Positions 1 to 7,060 of a stretch of 26,676 nucleotides of DNA are shown in pieces; position 1 is the first letter of the stretch; every line of letters starts with the position of its first letter. The stretch spans positions 1 through 26,676 of the forward strand of contig CAKRTZ010000030.1 in the NCBI GenBank assembly GCA_934402515.1, read 5' to 3'. The position numbers and the translations under genes were made by a program. The DNA comes from an uncultured Lachnospiraceae bacterium (GTDB lineage Bacteria > Bacillota > Clostridia > Lachnospirales > Lachnospiraceae). A model generated the notes under the pieces. It saw nothing but the letters and a program-made list of their open reading frames with translations, searched no databases and was not told where the DNA came from.

Positions 1-2241
1 ACACAGATGACAACACTGTCATTTATAGAACAGCCGGTTCTGGTGGATGAAATCAAGGGCACTTACCGGGATTTAAAGAAAATCAAGGAGCCGGTGCTGC
101 TCCATGAGGCACAGGCAAAATGTTATGCCTATATCTATGCCCTGCAAAACGGGCTGGACAATATCCGTATCCGGGTTACCTATTGCAATCTGGATACGGA
201 GGAGAAAAAGTTATTTGAAAAGGATTTCTTTTTTGAGGAACTGGAAGACTGGTTTCTGGGAGTTCTGGCCCGGTATCGAAAGTGGGCGGATTACACCTGC
301 GAATGGAACGAAAAGAGAACGGAGTCCGTCCAACGGCTTGCCTTTCCCTATCCTTACCGGGAGGGACAGAAGGAACTGGTGACTTATGTATACCAGACCA
401 TTTACCACCAGCGTAAACTGTTTATCGAGGCGCCCACCGGTGTAGGGAAAACGCTCTCCACGGTGTTTCCCTCCGTAAAAGCTGTGGGAGAACATAAGGC
501 GGATAAGATTTTTTATCTCACGGCCAAAACCATCACCAGAACGGTGGCGGAGGAAACCTTTGCTCTATTACGGAAGCGTGGGCTTTTATTTAAGACAGTG
601 ACCTTGACGGCCAAGGAGAAAATCTGCTTCTGTGAGGAAGTGGAATGTAACCCGGAGGCTTGTCCCTACGCCAGAGGGCATTTTGACCGAATTAATGATG
701 CCATGTACGACTTTATCACCCATGAGGACAGCTTTGACAGAGAACGGGTGGAGCACTATGCCCGGAGACATCAGGTCTGTCCCTTTGAGATGTGTCTGGA
801 TATGAGTCTGTTTGCAGATGCGGTGATTTGTGACTACAACTATGCCTTTGACCCCCATGTGTATCTCCGGCGGTTCTTTGCAGACACATCAGGGCAAAAT
901 TACCTTTTTCTCATTGATGAGGCACATAATCTGGTGGACCGGGGCAGGGAAATGTACAGTGCCACCCTGCGGAAGGAAGATTTCCTTGCCATGAAAAAGG
1001 TGGTGAAGGAATTTTCCACGGACATGGAGCGGAAACTGGAAAAGTGCAACAAGCTGTTGCTGGAGAAGAAAAAGAACTGTGAGAACTATCGGATTGAGGA
1101 GGAAATTGCCCCCTTTGTGAATGCGCTGAACCGACTGAAATCCTCCATGGACAAGTATCTGGAAGACCATGAGGAAAGCCCCATTCGCAAGGAGCTGCTG
1201 GATTTTTACTTCCAGGTGTCCCATTTCCTGGAGATGTACGAATTGATGGATGAGAACTATGTGGTTTACACGGAGATGGAGAGTGATGGCAGCTTTATCA
1301 TCAAGGAATTCTGTGTCAATCCCTCCAAAAATCTGGCGGCCTGCATGGCACGGGCACGTTCCACGGTGCTGTTTTCTGCCACTTTTCTGCCGATCCAGTA
1401 TTATAAAGAATTGTTGGGAGGAACGAAGGAGGACTACGAGGTGTACGCTCACTCTGTGTTCGATTCTGGCAGGCGGGGACTTTTTATCGGCAGTGATGTC
1501 ACCAGCAAATATACCCGCCGATCGGAACTGGAGTATTACAATATTGCCTCCTATATTCATGCCATCATCTGTGAGAGAACGGGAAACTATCTGGTTTTCT
1601 GTCCCTCCCACGCTTTTCTGGAGCAGGTTTACACCGCCTATGCAGACCATTTCCAGGATGAAAACCGGGTAGAGTGCATCCTGCAGGAGGATTTCATGCG
1701 GGAGGAGGAACGGGAAGCGTTTCTGCAGCGATTCCGTGAGGGAAGGAACGCAGCGCCCATACAGACAGGACAGGCTCCGACACCGGTTTTGCAGGACAAT
1801 GCACCGGTGTCCCTGGAGGAATTGATACAGTTTCCCGTAGAATATGAGGAAGAAAAAAGTCTGGTGGGATTCTGCGTCATGGGTGGCATTTTCAGTGAAG
1901 GAATTGACTTAAAGAATGACAGCCTCATCGGTGCCATCATCGTGGGGACAGGATTGCCCCAGGTGTGCAATGAGCGGGAAATCCTGAAAAAGCATTTCGA
2001 TGCCAGGGGAGAAAATGGTTTCGATTATGCATACCGCTACCCTGGCATGAATAAAGTCCTGCAGGCGGCAGGGCGGGTTATCCGTACCGAGGAAGATTTG
2101 GGGATCGTAGCACTTTTGGATGAACGGTTTTTACAGGGTGCCTATCAAAAAATGTTCCCACGGGAATGGGAACATTTTGAAGTCGTGACCACCAGCCAGA
2201 TCGGAAAGCGGGTGGAACGTTTCTGGAATGAATGGCTGTAA
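1..2241 (+). CDS. XPD/DinG-type Fe-S DNA helicase with N-terminal nuclease-like domain, 5' end outside window
   Basis: ATP-dependent superfamily 2 DNA helicase of the Rad3/XPD/DinG type, probably acting in DNA repair. Counting from the first ATG at 7, the Walker A motif EAPTGVGKT is at residues 141-149, DEAH at 304-307 and the motif VI QAAGRVIR at 686-693. Cysteines at 207, 209, 214, 219, 258 and 263 lie between Walker A and DEAH, where XPD helicases carry a 4Fe-4S cluster. The first 45 residues read like the end of a PD-(D/E)XK (RecB/Cas4-like) nuclease fold: ExK at E15/K17 and the Q36-xxx-Y40 helix. The upstream acidic residue of that fold is not in the window, and the frame is open to base 1, so the true start almost certainly lies upstream and the ATG at 7 is internal. 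It converges on the endonuclease IV gene with 38 bases between them. Helicase identity is firm; nuclease activity is inferred. Confidence 0.9.
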   Translation, partial: TQMTTLSFIEQPVLVDEIKGTYRDLKKIKEPVLLHEAQAKCYAYIYALQNGLDNIRIRVTYCNLDTEEKKLFEKDFFFEELEDWFLGVLARYRKWADYTCEWNEKRTESVQRLAFPYPYREGQKELVTYVYQTIYHQRKLFIEAPTGVGKTLSTVFPSVKAVGEHKADKIFYLTAKTITRTVAEETFALLRKRGLLFKTVTLTAKEKICFCEEVECNPEACPYARGHFDRINDAMYDFITHEDSFDRERVEHYARRHQVCPFEMCLDMSLFADAVICDYNYAFDPHVYLRRFFADTSGQNYLFLIDEAHNLVDRGREMYSATLRKEDFLAMKKVVKEFSTDMERKLEKCNKLLLEKKKNCENYRIEEEIAPFVNALNRLKSSMDKYLEDHEESPIRKELLDFYFQVSHFLEMYELMDENYVVYTEMESDGSFIIKEFCVNPSKNLAACMARARSTVLFSATFLPIQYYKELLGGTKEDYEVYAHSVFDSGRRGLFIGSDVTSKYTRRSELEYYNIASYIHAIICERTGNYLVFCPSHAFLEQVYTAYADHFQDENRVECILQEDFMREEEREAFLQRFREGRNAAPIQTGQAPTPVLQDNAPVSLEELIQFPVEYEEEKSLVGFCVMGGIFSEGIDLKNDSLIGAIIVGTGLPQVCNEREILKKHFDARGENGFDYAYRYPGMNKVLQAAGRVIRTEEDLGIVALLDERFLQGAYQKMFPREWEHFEVVTTSQIGKRVERFWNEWL

Positions 2242-2279
2242 AAATATTAAAAACAGGCGTTATCCAATGATTTTGACTG

Positions 2280-3164
2280 TTATCCTTGATAAACAGGCGC
2301 CCCGGCAGCCCGCAGCATGGCGATTTCTTCCTTGTAAGGGGGTACGGTCACGGAAGGGTCAGCTTCCGAAGGAATCCAGGGTGTTTCCAAAATTTTTGGG
2401 ACACCCGCCAGCGCAGGATGATAGACCACATAGCGCAGTGCCTCAAAACCGATTTCTCCCTGTCCCAGGTTGGCATGGCGGTCCTTGTGGGCACCCAGGG
2501 GATTCTTGCTGTCATTGACATGGACAGCCGCAATCTGGTTAATGCCAATGAGTTTGTCAAAACGATCTAAAATTCCATCAAAATCATGTACCACATCGTA
2601 GCCGGCATCATTGATATGACAGGTGTCCATGCAGACCCGCAGCCGGTCATTATTCTTTACCCCATCGTAAATCCGGGCCAGTTCTTCAAAGGTACAACCC
2701 AGTTCCGAACCCTTTCCCGCCATGGTTTCCAGTGCTACATAGCAGTGCTGATCCTGTTCAAAAACGGTGTTTAACCCTTCACAGATACGGGCAATTCCTG
2801 CATCAATTCCTGCACCCACATGGGAACCGGGATGGAGAACCATCACATTTGCACCCATGGCGGCACTTCGGGTCAGTTCTGTGTCCAGAAAAGTGACTGC
2901 CAGTTCAAAGATCTCCGGTTTTACCGTGTTTGCCAGGTTGATGATATAGGGAGCATGGACGATGAATTCGGAGATGCCACCTTCTTTCATCAGCACCTTT
3001 GCCTTTTCTATATTTAAATCCTTTAATTCTTTTCGCCTTGTATTTTGAGGGGCTTCGGTATACACCATAAAGGTATTGGCTCCATAAGACAGTGCTTCTT
3101 TTACGGAACCGGCAAACATTTCCTTTCCACTCATTCCCACATGGGATCCGATTTTTAATTCCAT
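2280..3164 (-). CDS. nfo: Endonuclease IV (AP endonuclease)
   Basis: Cuts DNA 5' of abasic sites in base excision repair, using three zinc ions in a TIM barrel. All nine expected metal ligands can be placed in the 294-residue protein: H70, H111, E146, D180, H183 (CMDTCH), H215, D228, H230 and E260. The frame is open 63 bases further upstream, but the ATG at 3164 has an AGGAG nine bases before it and opens with MELKIGSHVG, the normal start of the family, so it is preferred. The length fits the family. In Bacillus subtilis the orthologue is made in the forespore under sigma-G; I looked for a sigma-G or sigma-F promoter upstream and found none convincing. The gene faces the helicase tail to tail, which makes this end of the window a DNA-repair locus. 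Confidence 0.95.
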   Translation of the reverse strand: MELKIGSHVGMSGKEMFAGSVKEALSYGANTFMVYTEAPQNTRRKELKDLNIEKAKVLMKEGGISEFIVHAPYIINLANTVKPEIFELAVTFLDTELTRSAAMGANVMVLHPGSHVGAGIDAGIARICEGLNTVFEQDQHCYVALETMAGKGSELGCTFEELARIYDGVKNNDRLRVCMDTCHINDAGYDVVHDFDGILDRFDKLIGINQIAAVHVNDSKNPLGAHKDRHANLGQGEIGFEALRYVVYHPALAGVPKILETPWIPSEADPSVTVPPYKEEIAMLRAAGAPVYQG

Positions 3165-3312
3165 TTTTTCTTGCTCCTGGTTTCTGTTTCTTCCCTTATT
3201 TTGTGCTTTCATCAATGTTATCGCCATTATCTTATCATATTTATCTTCCTAAATCACCTGATTTTTAGGGTTACATAAAATATTACAAATAAGGGATAAA
3301 AAAGTGGTCAAA

Positions 3313-3341
3313 TTGATTGGATTTTCGACAAAAAATATAAT
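3313..3341 (+). promoter_or_regulatory. Sigma-A-type promoter with embedded Spo0A box
   Basis: The -35 element TTGATT (3313-3318) and -10 element TATAAT (3336-3341) are separated by 17 bases. The spacer contains ATTTTCGACAAA at 3321-3332, which fits the 12-base Spo0A box consensus WTTTTYGACAAA at every position. Spo0A bound between -35 and -10 would be expected to compete with RNA polymerase, so repression during sporulation is the simplest reading. The only downstream gene is the amylase, about 330 bases away. Confidence 0.55.
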
Positions 3342-3402
3342 GAAGAGATAAATAACGCACGTTTCTGAAAGAATGACACGCATGTTAGATCTGGGTGACA
3401 GG

Positions 3403-3474
3403 TGTGTATAAGTGGATATCTATGTGGATAAGTGGCATTTCACCATAAAAAACAGATTGTGCATATGTGGATAA
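3403..3474 (-). promoter_or_regulatory. Cluster of three perfect DnaA boxes
   Basis: On the minus strand TTATACACA (3403-3411), TTATCCACA (3423-3431) and TTATCCACA (3466-3474) all match the DnaA box consensus TTATNCACA. They share one orientation and start 20 and 43 bases apart, near multiples of a helical turn. No dnaA, dnaN or other origin gene is present, so this is more likely a DnaA-binding control or titration site than oriC. Confidence 0.6.
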
Positions 3475-3510
3475 CATTGCAAATTATTAGACACTTGCAA
3501 GACAAATTGC

Positions 3511-3527
3511 ACTGGTACTGAACCAGT
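3511..3527. promoter_or_regulatory. Inverted repeat, possible operator upstream of the amylase gene
   Basis: ACTGGT and ACCAGT flank a five-base centre (ACTGA). The ten bases ACTGGTACTG at 3511-3520 recur on the minus strand at 6620-6629 in front of the vitamin B6 operon, suggesting a shared regulator. The match is short and no regulator gene is in the window. Confidence 0.35.
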
Positions 3528-3679
3528 CAATATGTTGCCACAAGGTATTACGGTTACATAACATAGCTCTGAATACTTTCTGGAACGAGACTTTGATTTA
3601 CTAAAACACCAGAGCGTGGTATTCTAAAAGCAAGCTATTTCAGACAGAAATAAAACGAAAAAAGTAAGGAGACAGAACC

Positions 3680-4987
3680 ATGTGGGCATACGAAACCGTA
3701 TTTTATCAGATTTATCCTTTGGGATTTTGCGGAGCACCCTTTGAAAATGATGGGCAGACGGTGCATCGGCTGAAACAGATTGAGGAATGGATTCCTCACA
3801 TGAAAAAATTACATATCGGAGGTCTTTATTTAAGCCCGGTGTTCCAATCGGACACCCATGGCTACAACACCAGAGATTACCGTCAGGTGGACTGCCGGTT
3901 GGGAGATAACGAGGACTTGAAACATCTGGTGAAGGCACTCCATGAAAATGGCATCAAGGTGCTGTTGGACGGCGTGTTTAATCATGTAGGGCGTGGATTC
4001 TGGGCATTTCAGGATGTGTTAAAGAACCGGGAACATTCTCCCTATCTTAACTGGTTTGCCCGGATTGCCCTGGATGGCAATTCTAACTATAACGATGGTC
4101 TGTGGTATGAGGGCTGGGAAGGTAATTACGATCTGGTCAAACTGAACCTGTGGAATCCCGAAGTGGTAGACTACCTGTTAGACTGTGTGAAATTCTGGAT
4201 TGACGAATTTGACATCGACGGCTTGCGTCTGGATGTGGCGTACTGCCTTACCGAAGATTTCGTCCGCCGTCTGCGGGGAGCCTGCGATAGCTGGAAGCAG
4301 GACTTTTTCCTGGTGGGAGAGATGCTCCACGGCGACTACAACCGGATGATGGGGGATGACAAGCTCCACTCCGTCACCAACTATGAGTGCTACAAAGGGT
4401 TACATTCCAGCTTTAACAGCATGAATATGTTTGAAATCAACCATTCCCTTCTACGGCAGTACGGACCGGAAAACTGGACTCTATATAAAGGAAAGCATTT
4501 GTGGAACTTCGTGGACAATCACGATGTGTCCCGGATTGCCAGTGTCCTGCAGAATCCGGCGCATCTGCCTTTGATTTACGGCATGGTTTTCGGGATGCCG
4601 GGAATGCCCTGCGTCTATTATGGAAGCGAGTGGGGGGCAAAGGCGGATAAATCCCAGGGAGACCCGGCACTGCGGGTGCATTTTGATAAGCCGGAGTGGA
4701 ATGAACTGACGGATTTCATCAGTAAGCTTGCCCAGGTGAAAGCAGATAGTAAGGCACTGAATTATGGTGGATTCCGCAGTGTACTTCTCACCAATAAACA
4801 GTGTATTTTTGAGAGAAACTGTGACGGGGAGCGGGTGTTAGTTGCAATCAACGCCGATGGAGCTGATTTCATGGCATATTTTGATGCGGGATGTGCTACA
4901 GCGACAGAGCTGCTGACAGATACCACGCACGAATTTGCCGGAGGAAGCAACCTCCCGGCATACTCTGTGCAGTACTGGAAAATGTAA
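3680..4987 (+). CDS. GH13 alpha-amylase family glycosidase, intracellular
   Basis: A retaining alpha-glucan hydrolase of family GH13, likely acting on maltodextrins or cyclodextrins in the cytoplasm. Conserved regions appear in order: DGVFNH (97-102), GLRLDVA with nucleophile D185, VGEM with acid/base E214, and FVDNHD with transition-state stabiliser D282. It opens with YETVFYQIYPLGF, the usual start of the catalytic barrel, so there is no N-terminal starch-binding or neopullulanase domain, and no signal peptide. At 435 residues it is a compact single-barrel enzyme with a short C-terminal beta domain. AAGGAG lies seven bases before the ATG. It stands alone: no sugar transporter or LacI-type regulator is adjacent. 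Whether it is an alpha-amylase, cyclomaltodextrinase or alpha-glucosidase cannot be decided from the sequence. Confidence 0.88.
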   Translation: MWAYETVFYQIYPLGFCGAPFENDGQTVHRLKQIEEWIPHMKKLHIGGLYLSPVFQSDTHGYNTRDYRQVDCRLGDNEDLKHLVKALHENGIKVLLDGVFNHVGRGFWAFQDVLKNREHSPYLNWFARIALDGNSNYNDGLWYEGWEGNYDLVKLNLWNPEVVDYLLDCVKFWIDEFDIDGLRLDVAYCLTEDFVRRLRGACDSWKQDFFLVGEMLHGDYNRMMGDDKLHSVTNYECYKGLHSSFNSMNMFEINHSLLRQYGPENWTLYKGKHLWNFVDNHDVSRIASVLQNPAHLPLIYGMVFGMPGMPCVYYGSEWGAKADKSQGDPALRVHFDKPEWNELTDFISKLAQVKADSKALNYGGFRSVLLTNKQCIFERNCDGERVLVAINADGADFMAYFDAGCATATELLTDTTHEFAGGSNLPAYSVQYWKM

Positions 4988-5071
4988 CGATTCAGAGCCA
5001 TATGGACAAAAGGAAAGCTGTGAAACAGCGGTTTTGCGAATGTGGAGCTGAATAGCTACGATAAAAAATAT

Positions 5072-5926
5072 TTACAGGCGCAGCATTTCCAGATGGGATT
5101 CAAAGGGAACCCCTTCATTTCTGGGAATGTGCTGTGCCTGTGCATCGGAGATGGCAGCCTCTAAAAAGGAGGCTGCTTTTTTCATGGCATCAGCCACGGA
5201 AAGTCCCCGGAGCAGACAGCCACAGAGCACCGAGGCGAATAAATCTCCGGTGCCGGAGTAACTGGTTCCGGTGTAGGTGGACTCTACATAGGCGGGAGAA
5301 GAATCAGCCAGTGCCAGATTTCCAATGGTGGTGGTGTCTTTTCCTTCCCACAAAATTCCGGTGATAACCACAGTCTGGGGGCGCAGAGCCTGTTTTTGCA
5401 AGGTGTGTGCCAGCTTATCGACTTTGTCTAACAGTTCCTCTTTGGAGGCGGAAGCGGCATAGAGTGATTCGTAGGACTCATCTGCCAACAGGCAGCTTTC
5501 CGTTAGATTCGGGGTAATGACATCCGCCTGTCTGGTCAGCTCCCGCATCCCTGCCAGAAAATCGTCCTGGAACATGGGAAAACGCTGTCCCAGGTCACCC
5601 ATGACCGGGTCTGCCAGGTACAGAGTGTCAGAAGAATGGAAACGTTCCAGAAAATTCCGGACGCAGGAAAGCTGGGAGACATTGGCGAGATAGCCGGAGT
5701 AGATACCGTCAAAATGAGCATCCATGGCTCCCCATTTCTCAGCAAAAGAAGTCAGCTCCGGGGTTAAATCCCTGCAGGCATAATCACCAAATCCGGTCTG
5801 TGCCGAGAGAACAGCAGTGGGCAGGGGAATGGCCTGGACACCCAGTGTGGAGATAACAGGAATGGCAGCTGTTAAAGAACACCTGCCAAACCCGGATAGA
5901 TCATTGATTAATGCAACACGTTTCAT
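5072..5926 (-). CDS. pdxK: Pyridoxal/pyridoxamine kinase
   Basis: ATP-dependent ribokinase-fold kinase that phosphorylates pyridoxal, pyridoxine or pyridoxamine to trap vitamin B6 as the coenzyme. The 284-residue protein has INDLSGFGRCS near the N-terminus, the DPVMGD segment at 106-111, and SGTGD at 224-228, where G225-D228 forms the anion hole and catalytic aspartate. The frame stays open eight codons further upstream, but the ATG at 5926 is chosen because MKRVALINDLSG is the family start and sits one base after the stop codon of the upstream gene (TAATATG), implying translational coupling. Pairing with an ECF S component makes a salvage role in vitamin B6 uptake and trapping likely. The gene converges on the amylase with an 84-base gap that holds only a weak five-bp hairpin. 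Confidence 0.9.
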   Translation of the reverse strand: MKRVALINDLSGFGRCSLTAAIPVISTLGVQAIPLPTAVLSAQTGFGDYACRDLTPELTSFAEKWGAMDAHFDGIYSGYLANVSQLSCVRNFLERFHSSDTLYLADPVMGDLGQRFPMFQDDFLAGMRELTRQADVITPNLTESCLLADESYESLYAASASKEELLDKVDKLAHTLQKQALRPQTVVITGILWEGKDTTTIGNLALADSSPAYVESTYTGTSYSGTGDLFASVLCGCLLRGLSVADAMKKAASFLEAAISDAQAQHIPRNEGVPFESHLEMLRL

Positions 5927-5927
5927 A

Positions 5928-6524
5928 TTAGTTCTCTTTCTTTTTACCAATCGTAAGGAACAGACCGGACTTTTTCAGAGCCGGGCGCAGTGCCATGTAG
6001 ACCGCAACCGAAACGATGGTGGAGGTTACTGCGTTGATGGAGGTGGCAGCCACATTCCATGCTAAAGTCAGATCTGCAGCAGGCTTACCTAAGATTAACA
6101 GTTTGTAATAGTAACCAACCAGAGGATCAAAGATGACATTGAACAGCAGACCGCCGATAGCAGCCAGGGTTGTCCACAAGAATACCTTTTTATTATCGGT
6201 TTCTGTAGTAATATGCCCAATCTTGTGAGCAATGAGTCCGGTAATCAGACCGATGCAGAGCTTCAGGATAAAAGTCTTGGGAGCGTATACTACATAGACC
6301 GGATCAAAGAGGTCACCGATGGTCATGCCGATGGCACCGCCAAGACCGCCCAGAGGTCCACCGAGTAACAGGGCACCCAGAACGCAGACCGCATTTCCCA
6401 GATGGATGGAAGTGGCATCGCCGCCGGGAAGGGTGATTTTAATCTGCAGGAAGGTAAACACCACATAGGATAATGCGGCAAACAGACCCACATAAACGAT
6501 TTTCATAACTTTTTCATTTTTCAT
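5928..6524 (-). CDS. ECF transporter S component, probably for vitamin B6
   Basis: Substrate-binding membrane subunit of an energy-coupling factor transporter; it would work with shared EcfA/EcfA'/EcfT proteins encoded elsewhere. The 198 residues form about six hydrophobic helices, with the S-component pattern MKIVYVGLFAALSYV near the start, a GNAVCVLGALLLGGPLGGL segment and a basic C-terminus. The start at 6524 is chosen because GAGG lies six bases upstream; ATGs at 6536 and 6572 lack a good site. It is transcribed with the pyridoxal kinase just downstream, which is why pyridoxal or pyridoxine is the likely substrate. S components named PdxU/PdxU2 were predicted from this kind of context. 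The substrate is inferred from the neighbour, not from a diagnostic motif. Confidence 0.85.
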   Translation of the reverse strand: MKNEKVMKIVYVGLFAALSYVVFTFLQIKITLPGGDATSIHLGNAVCVLGALLLGGPLGGLGGAIGMTIGDLFDPVYVVYAPKTFILKLCIGLITGLIAHKIGHITTETDNKKVFLWTTLAAIGGLLFNVIFDPLVGYYYKLLILGKPAADLTLAWNVAATSINAVTSTIVSVAVYMALRPALKKSGLFLTIGKKKEN

Positions 6525-6540
6525 AAGCTTCCTCATTTCC

Positions 6541-6583
6541 AAGCGCGTGGCGCTTTTTGTTTTGCGATGCACTTCACTGCATC
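6541..6583 (-). other. Two hairpins filling the leader of the vitamin B6 operon
   Basis: AAGCGC-GTG-GCGCTT (6541-6555) and GATGCA-CTTCAC-TGCATC (6566-6583) are perfect six-bp inverted repeats. They occupy most of the roughly 63-base leader between the predicted transcription start (about 6587) and the start codon at 6524. They could stabilise the mRNA or tune translation. Confidence 0.45.
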
Positions 6584-6593
6584 ACTGTGCCTT

Positions 6594-6622
6594 ATTATAA
6601 TGAAAGAAATGAAATGCAACAG
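6594..6622 (-). promoter_or_regulatory. Promoter of the ECF-pdxK operon
   Basis: On the minus strand a perfect -10 TATAAT lies at 6594-6599. Seventeen bases upstream the -35 position (6617-6622) reads CTGTTG, a poor match to TTGACA. A strong -10 with a weak -35 is typical of an activator-dependent promoter. Confidence 0.55.
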
Positions 6623-6654
6623 TACCAGTTTACATTTTTTTCATCATACCAGTT
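6623..6654. repeat. Direct repeat pair, likely operator of the vitamin B6 operon
   Basis: TACCAGTT occurs at 6623-6630 and 6647-6654, starts 24 bases apart in the same orientation. The first copy abuts the weak -35 box of the ECF-pdxK promoter. MocR-family regulators (GabR, PdxR) bind direct repeats, and the GabR half-site ATACCA is present in the second copy (GTACCA in the first). No such regulator is encoded in the window. Confidence 0.45.
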
Positions 6655-6667
6655 GGAAACGGCACTC

Positions 6668-6696
6668 TTGACAAATGCTGCAAAACTTACTATATT
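6668..6696 (+). promoter_or_regulatory. Sigma-A promoter of the valS operon
   Basis: A perfect -35 TTGACA (6668-6673), a 17-base spacer and -10 TATATT (6691-6696) lie just ahead of the T-box leader. The promoter diverges from that of the ECF-pdxK operon. Confidence 0.8.
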
Positions 6697-6719
6697 TAAA
6701 ACATATTTGTAAAAGGTAA

Positions 6720-7001
6720 TGACAAAGAGGAGTACATGCCCACCGTCACCCAGAGAAGGATTCGGAACACGCTGCGAGAATCTGTGGCAGGCACATGGAA
6801 GGTAGCTTTGGAACCGGAAAGCCGAAAGCTGGGAGTCTGGCACAGTAAGTTTTCCCGCGTGATTTGCGTTATGGAATCAGACTTTGAACCCGCAGGAGAG
6901 AAGTCACAGAGGAAAGGAATGTGAATTCCTTTTAAACGAAGGTGGTACCGCGTTTGAGATAAGCGCCCTTTGCTAAACGAAGTTTGGCAAGGGGCTTTTT
7001 T
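6720..7001 (+). promoter_or_regulatory. T-box leader responding to tRNA-Val, specifier GTA
   Basis: A T-box senses uncharged tRNA and chooses between an antiterminator and a terminator. The core AAGGTGGTACCGCG, which pairs with the tRNA acceptor end, is at 6939-6952. Stem I can be drawn: CAAAG (6723-6727) pairs with CTTTG (6806-6810), followed by the AGTA loop-E motif (6731-6734). The opposite strand of that loop reads GAAG-GTA-G, putting the specifier codon GTA (valine) at 6802-6804, followed by the usual purine. AGAGAAGG at 6752-6759 matches the conserved stem I bulge. The terminator (6965-6995) follows. The specifier agrees with the downstream valyl-tRNA synthetase gene. Confidence 0.93.
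6965..7001 (+). terminator. T-box-controlled intrinsic terminator
   Basis: A 14-bp stem (6965-6978 with 6982-6995, two GU pairs) with a three-base loop is followed by six T. It is the alternative fold to the antiterminator containing the T-box core. Confidence 0.9.
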
Positions 7002-7060
7002 ATACCAAAAAATTCTTAATGCCAGACTTCCCACTTCATCAAAAAAAGGAGAATACCAAC

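Larger units (their letters stand above)
3165..3679. other. Gene-poor intergenic control region between nfo and the amylase gene
   Basis: This 515-base AT-rich divergent intergenic region contains no convincing gene. It holds a plus-strand sigma-A-type promoter with a Spo0A box in its spacer (3313-3341), three perfect DnaA boxes in one orientation (3403-3474), an inverted repeat ACTGGT/ACCAGT (3511-3527) and the amylase ribosome binding site. A transcript from the promoter would carry a leader of about 330 bases before the amylase start codon. A 12-codon frame starts at 3373 but has no good ribosome binding site. Confidence 0.7.

Noticed and set aside
889..1650. A 253-codon open frame on the minus strand inside the helicase gene
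   Set aside because: Antisense to conserved helicase motifs, with no recognisable domain in its translation.
3165..3227. A longer start for nfo at 3227
   Set aside because: The extra 21 residues are basic and unlike the family, and the ribosome binding site clearly serves the ATG at 3164.
3373..3411. A 12-codon leader peptide (MTRMLDLGDRCV)
   Set aside because: No good ribosome binding site, no run of regulatory codons and no attenuator hairpin after it.
3403..3474. The DnaA-box cluster as the chromosomal origin oriC
   Set aside because: No dnaA, dnaN, rpmH or gyr genes are near and only three boxes are present; a control or titration site is more likely.
5017..5029. Hairpin GCTGT-GAA-ACAGC between the amylase and pdxK genes as a terminator
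   Set aside because: Only five base pairs and a weak T run; not enough to call.
6541..6560. AAGCGC/GCGCTT followed by T's as a plus-strand terminator
   Set aside because: Both flanking transcripts (pdxK and the ECF gene) run on the minus strand, so nothing on the plus strand would need ending here.
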